13,386 bases of DNA from Bacteroidota bacterium (GTDB lineage: Bacteria > Bacteroidota > Bacteroidia > JAADEI01). Within the stretch, counting starts at the first letter, position 1. Every line of letters starts with the position of its first letter. The stretch lies in the NCBI GenBank assembly GCA_024280615.1, contig JAJRPU010000107.1, positions 1-13,386 of the forward strand. The letters are read 5' to 3'. The position numbers and the translations under genes were made by a program. Positions 7,531 to 13,386 of the stretch are shown here, piece after piece. The notes beneath the pieces were generated by a model, which worked only from the letters and a program-made list of their open reading frames with translations, was not told the origin of the DNA and did not search any database.

Positions 7531-7716
7531 TTTATTTTTCCAGAAACACTTTTAGTCAACGTCCTGTTGAGCAGATTTTAGGATATTATAAACTCTTTAA
7601 GTATATTGTTTTTGAAAAAAAACTCAAGTTCTGGAACCTGAATCGCGGTCAATCCCAATAGTATCAAGGGATAGACTAATGTTACTACATGTTTGCGTAA
7701 TTCAAAAGCCTTAAAA
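7531..7716 (+). other. Intergenic stretch with one hairpin
   Basis: No gene is supported here. Positions 7647-7677 can fold into an eight-to-nine pair stem (GGTC-ATCCC against GGGAT-GACT) with one A-A mismatch and an 11-base loop. It is not followed by a T run, so it does not look like a standard terminator, although it lies downstream of the last ORF of the accessory patch. Confidence 0.35.
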
Positions 7717-7743
7717 TTGGTCAAAAAATTTGTTTTATCTTTG
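7717..7743 (+). promoter_or_regulatory. Predicted Bacteroidota promoter, TTG-N16-TATCTTTG
   Basis: TTG at 7717-7719 and TATCTTTG at 7736-7743 are 16 bases apart, close to the spacing of the rRNA promoter in this same window (18). Transcription would start near 7749. No recognised gene follows for about 400 bases, so the transcript is either a small RNA, a short peptide message, or a long leader for the gene at 8146, which has its own box. Confidence 0.55.
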
Positions 7744-8045
7744 TAATACAATTTAATAAAAATTATGGCATGAAAAATGCAGGGATTTGTTGGAACGATA
7801 GTAAAATCAAGGGTTTATTGAAACAAGATGCGTTAATAAAATTTGCGTCCTCATAAATTTCATGCCCTGAATTCAGGGAAGCCCGATGGTTACTGGGATG
7901 GGTGCATTGGGTATCTCGAACCTTGAGTGTCAAAGTCGGGACGGTGTCTCGGAACGTGAGTTGAACCCTGTTTTCGCGACGTTTAAACTGGTTGAGTAGG
8001 TGCCATTCAGTAGACGCCGTTGTGCAAGTACATAAAATAGACATT
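7744..8045 (+). ncRNA. Candidate structured RNA or dispersed repeat, unassigned
   Basis: This stretch lies directly after a good promoter and is richer in G+C and in pairing potential than its surroundings. It includes the palindrome CCCTGAATTCAGGG (7865-7878), a possible long-range stem CCCGA (7882-7886) with TCGGG (7936-7940), and two similar mini-hairpins 33 bases apart, CTCGAACCTTGAG (7915-7927) and CTCGGAACGTGAG (7948-7960). The TCGCGA and GTTTAAAC palindromes follow at about 7974 and 7981. I found no signature of tmRNA, RNase P, SRP RNA or a riboswitch. It may instead be a repeat copied around this genome. The strand is chosen from the promoter. Confidence 0.3.
7770..7856 (+). CDS. Possible 28-residue peptide ORF
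   Basis: ATG 7770 to TAA 7856 encodes a basic peptide starting MKNAGICWNDSKIKGLLKQ, beginning about 20 bases after the predicted transcription start. A two-codon ORF (ATG GCA TGA, 7765-7773) overlaps its start. No homolog is recognised, and it may simply be chance within an RNA. Confidence 0.2.
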   Translation: MKNAGICWNDSKIKGLLKQDALIKFASS

Positions 8046-8115
8046 TTTCCTAAGGGTCATGCGATGCAGTTATTAAGCACAAAATATCATAGGATGATGT
8101 TTTGAAAAAAACGTA

Positions 8116-8123
8116 TAACTTTG
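8116..8123 (+). promoter_or_regulatory. Bacteroidota -7 promoter box TAACTTTG before the 8146 gene
   Basis: TAACTTTG fits TAnnTTTG and ends 22 bases before ATG 8146, giving an expected leader of about 15 bases. No clear TTG element lies 17-20 bases upstream. Confidence 0.5.
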
Positions 8124-8145
8124 CACTATACAAAAAAAATGTGTT

Positions 8146-9990
8146 ATGTTGAAGCAGAGCATCCTTCTGGTGATGTATGGAAGTCTTGTGTGGCTTTTTC
8201 CTTTGGGATTAAAGGCTCAGGAACTAATTCTGGAAAGAAAAAAGGTTTATAATGCAGCGAAGGTCGAGCAATACTATAAGAGATTAGAAAAATCTCAATC
8301 TGTAATAGAGAAAACTGGTAATATACCTATAAGTATATTCTTTATGAATGAGAATGTGTGTGGATATTTCATGTCTAAATATGAGACTCCTTTTTCCAAG
8401 GGATATCATTTTTCGACGAAGTGGACAGGCTTCGTAACTTGTTTAAATTTTAAAGGGACTGATCCTGAGATGGTCTATGTAAACTATATTTATGAGCATC
8501 TTCTTAGAGAAAAGAAGCCTAAGAGCCTGAAATCATCTCTAAAAATGGTTAGTTACTATAAAAAGAAAGAGGATATTGTTTCAGAAAGATTCAAAGGACC
8601 AATAAATTACGTTGCTTTTGATGATAAGTTACTGCTTTTCTATACATATGATAAGGAGGAGGGTGAGGATAAGGTTCAAAAGATGGAAGTTTTTTCTAAA
8701 CTATTGCTTGTTAAGGAATATAATTCATCCTTACAATTGACAGGTAAGCACAAGGTAGAACTGGCTAAAATTAGATCTAAGAAAATACAGTTTGGTATAT
8801 ATATGCCTGGTCAACACGCAGGCGAAGTGTATGTTACTAATATCGAAGCTATTAAGTTAAACAATGAGAGATTTGCAGTAATTTATAATGTAGTAAAGGT
8901 TTTAGGGAGATATAGCGATGAAGTCACTTTGATGATTAAGATATTTGACAAGAATATGAATCTTATAAATGAAGTTTCAATAGAAATGCCCTTCCCTGTT
9001 AGTAGCGATGTCAATATGATACCGTCTTATGATGGGAATAATTTATATTTTGCTGTTCCTGTTGTAGTTGAACAAGAGAGCGAAGCAAAAGGTCTTCTAA
9101 ACAAGCTCGTGGGCTCAAAGGATGAGGACAGAGTTGGTTTATTCCTTTTTATATATAATGTAGACCTTGTTAACGGAACACATGACTTTCGTGTAGTGGA
9201 TCTCGGAAATCCAGAGAAAAGAGTGGTTTCATCTGTGTTTAAACGTTCTGCCACTGACAAAGATGTGTTTCTAATAGGCTTAATGTGGAAGTTAGGTAAA
9301 AACTCATATGGAGCTGATATTGTAAAGATTAATATAGGAAACAGCGGAGATTTTGCACTACTTGATCAGACAACTGTTAACATTGGAGAATCGACATCTG
9401 TTAAATATGGTTTGAAGATGCATAAAACTATCAAAATGCTAAGCGATATATATGAACTAAATAATCATTATTTATTATTATTAGGAGATGTTTTGGTAAT
9501 ACAAAATGAGGTAAGTCGTCAAAATGGTTCTACCGTTTATGTATGGTATAAAAACTCATTACATAATCCGACTTTAGTGTCTGTTCATAAACAACAAAAA
9601 ACTAAAAAGGAATTCAAGTTATACGTTGGCCAGGTACTTTCTTATGATACAGATTATATGAACGAGGTTGCAAGTAAAAGTGTTTTTGACAGAAATTTGC
9701 TACAAACCATAGGATTTGTTGATATTGGTGCAGCAAAAGATAAAGTTATGATTGTTTTTGCAGTGAGGGAAGGGTCAAAGCATGCGCCCACACAAAGTCG
9801 TTACCTTTTCGTTTCAGAAAATTCGAATGGGGACATAGATGTATTAAGAGCAAAAAGTCTAGGAGTTAGATTGGGAAGTTCCTCAAGTTTTGGTGCCCGA
9901 ACCGTTACATATAAAAATGGTAAGATATATGGAATTTTTAGTATAAACTATCGGATTCCTGCAGCTGCTGAATATGGTATAAAACACTAA
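8146..9990 (+). CDS. Predicted secreted protein of unknown function (614 aa)
   Basis: ATG 8146 to TAA 9990. A signal peptide is clear: MLKQSILLVMYGSLVWLFPL followed by GLKAQEL, probably cut after Ala24. The mature protein is a long run of strand-rich sequence with no recognised motif. Phrases such as YNVVKVLGRYSDEVTLMIKI (about 250-270), FDKNMNLINEVSIEMPF, LFLFIYNVDLVNG and FVDIGAAKDKVMIVFAV have the rhythm of repeated beta-propeller blades, but I cannot prove a propeller. There is no obvious T9SS C-terminal domain; it ends AAAEYGIKH. It is probably periplasmic or outer-membrane associated. It has its own promoter box and no neighbour in operon distance, with the IS element starting roughly 130 bases downstream. 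Confidence 0.8.
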   Translation: MLKQSILLVMYGSLVWLFPLGLKAQELILERKKVYNAAKVEQYYKRLEKSQSVIEKTGNIPISIFFMNENVCGYFMSKYETPFSKGYHFSTKWTGFVTCLNFKGTDPEMVYVNYIYEHLLREKKPKSLKSSLKMVSYYKKKEDIVSERFKGPINYVAFDDKLLLFYTYDKEEGEDKVQKMEVFSKLLLVKEYNSSLQLTGKHKVELAKIRSKKIQFGIYMPGQHAGEVYVTNIEAIKLNNERFAVIYNVVKVLGRYSDEVTLMIKIFDKNMNLINEVSIEMPFPVSSDVNMIPSYDGNNLYFAVPVVVEQESEAKGLLNKLVGSKDEDRVGLFLFIYNVDLVNGTHDFRVVDLGNPEKRVVSSVFKRSATDKDVFLIGLMWKLGKNSYGADIVKINIGNSGDFALLDQTTVNIGESTSVKYGLKMHKTIKMLSDIYELNNHYLLLLGDVLVIQNEVSRQNGSTVYVWYKNSLHNPTLVSVHKQQKTKKEFKLYVGQVLSYDTDYMNEVASKSVFDRNLLQTIGFVDIGAAKDKVMIVFAVREGSKHAPTQSRYLFVSENSNGDIDVLRAKSLGVRLGSSSSFGARTVTYKNGKIYGIFSINYRIPAAAEYGIKH

Positions 9991-10122
9991 ATGAACCCTT
10001 TGCATAAATGGGATATACTTCCCTTTTTCCATTTGGGCTGATTTTTGAGGTCAAAGTTTCCAAAATTAAACCCAGATTTTTCAAATGACGCATCAGAGCA
10101 ACACATGTTGTAAGTATAAGTC
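9991..10122 (+). other. Non-coding gap between secreted-protein gene and IS element
   Basis: I translated all three forward frames and found only short fragments with stops. In particular there is no sequence resembling the missing N-terminal half of the T9SS protein found on the far side of the IS. Confidence 0.5.
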
Positions 10123-10147
10123 CCTGTTTTTCAGGTTAATAAATATA

Positions 10148-10155
10148 TACCTTTG
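10148..10155 (+). promoter_or_regulatory. -7 promoter box TACCTTTG for the transposase
   Basis: TACCTTTG fits TAnnTTTG and ends 39 bases before the ATG at 10195. The -33 region is only a T-rich stretch. It lies inside the predicted IS left end. Confidence 0.45.
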
Positions 10156-10194
10156 CATACATACCTTTAAACCTAATTGGTTTATATTAGCACT

Positions 10195-11532
10195 ATGACA
10201 AAAAGTCAGGACAAGGACATACGGATAGAGCTTGTTTCCCAAGAGGAGGTTAGTGTTTGCGGAGGGGTTGTGTTGTTCAAGCAGTTAATGGAGCGGTTTA
10301 AGATAAGGGAATTGCTAAGGACATTACCGTTTCCTGCTTCTAAGCATAAGAACAGTTATGATTCACAGACTGTGATAGAGACTTTTTTAGTGAATGTGTG
10401 GCTTGGTGGCGATAGGTTTGTTCACTGTGAAGCGATAAGGCGGGACAGGGTTTTACGGCAGACCTTTGGGTGGCGAAGGGTTCCCTCTGCATCTACTATT
10501 TCTCGTTTTTTCAACAGGTTCACTTATTCAATCAACCACAAGGTATTTCCTGCTCTTTTCAAGCACGTATTTGGTTACATAGATATTGAAGATGGGGTGA
10601 TTGTTGACATAGATTCGCATGTTATTACGAGATATGGGATGATAGAGGGAGCGGAGGTTGGATATAATCCCAAGAAGCCTGGTCGTCGTAGTCATCATGC
10701 GATAGTAGCCTTTATTGATAAGTATTATTTATGTGTCAACGGATGGTTAAGGCGTGGGGACACAACAGCCAGTAGTAATGTAGAGAATTTTATAGGGGAA
10801 GTATTAGACATATTGGGAGATGAGGAGGTTAGTTTGGTACGTGCCGATAGTGGCTTTTGTAATCAGCGGTCATTAGAGGCGTTAGAGAAGCATGATTTGA
10901 AGTATGTAGTTAGGGCGAGGATGACAAAGGGTGTAAAGAGGGTTTTATTGAATATGCTTCAGTGGAGGGAGGTTGCTGATGGTATAGAGGTTGGAGAGGG
11001 AGAGTTGAAATTGTGGAATTGGCGGAAAGGGAGACGTGTTGTAGCAATTCGTTTTAGGAAGGGGGTGTATAGAGATGCACGGGGCAAGAGATTGCTAATA
11101 GAGGGCGAGGACTTATCACCTCAGTGGACATATCAGGCTTTTGTTACTAACACGGACTTAGACCCTTATGAGGTATGGGAGTTATACAGGGGTAGGGCAA
11201 ATGTGGAGAATAGGATTAAGGAGTTAGTGTATGATTTTGGCATAGACCAGTTCAATGTTAGGAACTTCTGGGGCACGGAAGCTGCTTTCAGACTATGTCT
11301 GTTTGCTTATAACATAGTTAGTTTACTAAGACTTGTTGGCTTGAGGACCCAAAAGGCTGTCAGTTTTAAAAACTTGCGTTCTAAGATAGTTTTCCTCAGT
11401 TCTCGTTTAGTAACCCATAGTGGAAATACTATATTGAAGATAGGAGTGTCTGTAGGAGTTATGAAATTTCTAAGGATGCTATTAGAGAACATACACAACC
11501 TATCACCGCCAGTAAAAATATTTGCTATGTAA
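10195..11532 (+). CDS. IS1380-family transposase (DDE)
   Basis: 445 aa from ATG 10195; a TTG at 10177 would add six residues but is less likely. The DDE catalytic set is D140 in VDIDSHV, D218 in VRADSGF and E338 in YRGRANVENRIKEL. The segment GYNPKKPGRRSHHAI (156-170) after the first Asp, and the YR..RA..EN.IKEL block, are typical of the IS1380 family rather than IS4 or IS5. The frame is complete and no catalytic residue is missing, so it could be active. It cuts and joins the element's ends during transposition. The stop at 11530-11532 lies close to the right end of the element, where host coding sequence restarts. Confidence 0.93.
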   Translation: MTKSQDKDIRIELVSQEEVSVCGGVVLFKQLMERFKIRELLRTLPFPASKHKNSYDSQTVIETFLVNVWLGGDRFVHCEAIRRDRVLRQTFGWRRVPSASTISRFFNRFTYSINHKVFPALFKHVFGYIDIEDGVIVDIDSHVITRYGMIEGAEVGYNPKKPGRRSHHAIVAFIDKYYLCVNGWLRRGDTTASSNVENFIGEVLDILGDEEVSLVRADSGFCNQRSLEALEKHDLKYVVRARMTKGVKRVLLNMLQWREVADGIEVGEGELKLWNWRKGRRVVAIRFRKGVYRDARGKRLLIEGEDLSPQWTYQAFVTNTDLDPYEVWELYRGRANVENRIKELVYDFGIDQFNVRNFWGTEAAFRLCLFAYNIVSLLRLVGLRTQKAVSFKNLRSKIVFLSSRLVTHSGNTILKIGVSVGVMKFLRMLLENIHNLSPPVKIFAM

Positions 11533-12313
11533 TGTTAATAAATCAGGCAATGACAAATTGACAGTTGATGAATTTTGTGCAAAATTTGGGTTCATTCCTC
11601 AAAATAGTGCGGATTGGAGAACCGAAACTATTGACCTTTCAGCATACACAGGAAAGATGATTATTTTGAGATTCGTCTCAACTAATGATTATGGTAATAA
11701 CTTATACATAGACAATGTCTCTGTTACTGCAGCCAGTTGTGGTGGAACACCTCTATCCAATAAATTCGCAATCCTCACGGGCAAGTATCAATCGGGAACA
11801 GTTACTCTTAAGTGGATGATGCAGGACGACCCATCTATTGACTCCATAGCGATCTTTAAACACATAAGAGGCAAATGGGAATTAGTATGTTCTCGAGCCT
11901 TTACCCCTGTGGGAACCTGTAAAGATGTATTTGAAAATGTTCATGGGACTCTACACAGAATGCACTATAGGTTATTTTACAAATCCGAGGACCATCCAAA
12001 TTGGAGGCTTGGTGGTGAGACATTTGTAACTATTGAAAAAGGCTATTCTAATATGCTGTCAGAAGCAACGTTCTCTGCATCTTATGATCGAACAACCCAA
12101 TCGCTAATTATAAGCGGACTTCCAGGAGATCACATTGAAACAGTTATTGTAACTGACCTAAGTGGTAAGCAAGTTGTTAATGTCCAGCATATCACGGAAT
12201 CCTCAGAAAAAGTGAAAATCAGCGGCATTAAGATCCCTAGTGGATTGTATGTCGTAAAAGTGCAAATTTCTTCAGGACATGTATTATCAACATTATTAAC
12301 TACTACACAATGA
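11522..12313 (+). pseudogene. C-terminal remnant of a T9SS-secreted jelly-roll protein, cut by the IS
   Basis: The frame is open from 11522 (TTG inside the transposase end) to TGA 12313; gene-like sequence starts about 11540 with KSGNDKLTVD. Residues about 8-72 contain FIPQNSADWRTETIDLSAYT and NDYGNNLYIDNVSV, the tail of a jelly-roll (MAM-like, 'choice-of-anchor J') domain common in secreted Bacteroidota proteins. Residues about 80-175 form an Ig/FN3-like strand region. The end (about 183-263) is a type A T9SS sorting domain: LIISGLPGDHIETVIVTDLS, then KVKISGIKIPSGLYVVKVQ and a short tail. The signal peptide and the first part of the protein are missing, and there is no start of its own apart from TTG, so it is probably not made. 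The original product would have been exported by T9SS to the cell surface. Confidence 0.8.
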
Positions 12314-12320
12314 GTGTCCG

Positions 12321-12349
12321 TTGGGGAACTTTTATTTCCTTTATCTTTG
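12321..12349 (+). promoter_or_regulatory. rRNA operon promoter, TTG-N18-TATCTTTG
   Basis: TTG at 12321-12323 and TATCTTTG at 12342-12349 are 18 bases apart, the best promoter match in the window. It starts eight bases after the stop of the T9SS remnant and is the only good candidate ahead of the 16S gene. Transcription should start at about 12355. Confidence 0.75.
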
Positions 12350-12544
12350 TTTAGCCTCCTTGGACGTTGCTTGAACACCTGATTTGAGATAACTGATGGA
12401 CAGGAGGTCCGGATTGGAACTTTTTGACAGGTTAGTAGTGTTAATAGGGATTGGCTTTAGGGTGATGTTGATTGATTGGTAAAGAAGTTGTTTGGCAGGC
12501 TGGTGGTGGCAGTGTGGTCCCTGAGAGTTGAGGGAAGTTTTAGT
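12350..12544 (+). other. 16S rRNA leader
   Basis: About 190 bases of leader between the promoter and the 16S start. It holds small hairpins GGAC-AGGAG-GTCC (12398-12410) and TCCCT-N8-AGGGA (12518-12535). TGCTTGAACA at about 12368 faintly recalls an antitermination boxA, with low confidence. The pairing partner of the 16S processing stem would lie outside the window. Confidence 0.5.

Positions 12545-13386
<842 letters not shown>

Larger units (their letters stand above)
10123..11547 (+). mobile_element. IS1380-family insertion sequence, ends approximate
   Basis: The element is defined by its intact transposase. The ends are not certain. A possible pair of outer ends is CCTGTTTTTCAGG at 10123-10135 and CAGG at 11544-11547 (CCTGATTT on the other strand), but they agree only over about eight bases and no target duplication is visible. 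Coding sequence of the interrupted gene seems to resume at about 11540, which suggests the true right end lies a few bases inside. A deletion next to the element would explain the missing duplication. Confidence 0.6.

Noticed and set aside
7531..7660. Possible coding fragment reading QRPVEQILGYYKLFKYIVF
   Set aside because: The frame has no start codon, follows a stop and ends after about 45 codons; no family is recognised.
7763..8044. 93-codon minus-strand open frame
   Set aside because: No promoter on that strand, odd composition, and the region is better explained by RNA structure or a repeat.
7744..8045. tmRNA, RNase P RNA or SRP RNA
   Set aside because: None of the conserved signatures I looked for (tmRNA tag with -ALAA end and T-arm, the GAGGAAAGTCC block of RNase P, the SRP GNAR-loop helix) is present.
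10118..11552. Target-site duplication around the IS
   Set aside because: Bases flanking the possible ends (AAGTC and CAATG) do not match.

Overview
The window looks like a chromosomal segment from a thermophilic member of the Bacteroidota. Four signs point that way. The promoter element TAnnTTTG, typical of that phylum, recurs just upstream of gene starts. There is a truncated secreted protein with a type IX secretion (T9SS) C-terminal sorting domain. There is a PafA-type lipoprotein phosphatase. The partial 16S rRNA reads as Bacteroidota-like in its V3-V4 part. That 16S is very G+C rich (63% and 70% in two 60-base lines I counted), while the coding regions are A+T rich. This contrast is the usual mark of a thermophile and suggests a deep-branching lineage; species cannot be named from here.

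Layout. On the minus strand, 1-3709 holds housekeeping genes: an isoaspartyl peptidase/L-asparaginase cut by the window edge, a Fur/PerR-family regulator, and a long bifunctional RelA/SpoT (p)ppGpp synthetase/hydrolase. Divergent from it on the plus strand, and overlapping its 5' end by 29 bases, is a PafA-like alkaline phosphatase lipoprotein with all family active-site residues in place.

From 5314 to 7530 lies an A+T-rich accessory patch: a broken gene with in-frame stops, then three unrecognised ORFs that alternate membrane and soluble proteins. All share one reading frame. From 7531 to 8145 there is no clear gene, but there is a good promoter followed by a G+C-richer, hairpin-rich stretch that may encode a structured RNA or be a dispersed repeat. 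A secreted protein of unknown function (614 aa) follows.

An IS1380-family element with an intact transposase (10195-11532) has landed in a T9SS cargo gene, leaving only the last ~258 codons; the N-terminal half is not found on the other side. Eight bases after the stop of that remnant begins a near-perfect TTG-N18-TATCTTTG promoter, followed by a ~190-base leader and the 5' part of a 16S rRNA gene running off the window.

Three genes (asparaginase, Fur, phosphatase) carry TAnnTTTG only 4-5 bases before the start codon, which predicts leaderless or nearly leaderless mRNAs. No Shine-Dalgarno sites are obvious, as is normal for this phylum.
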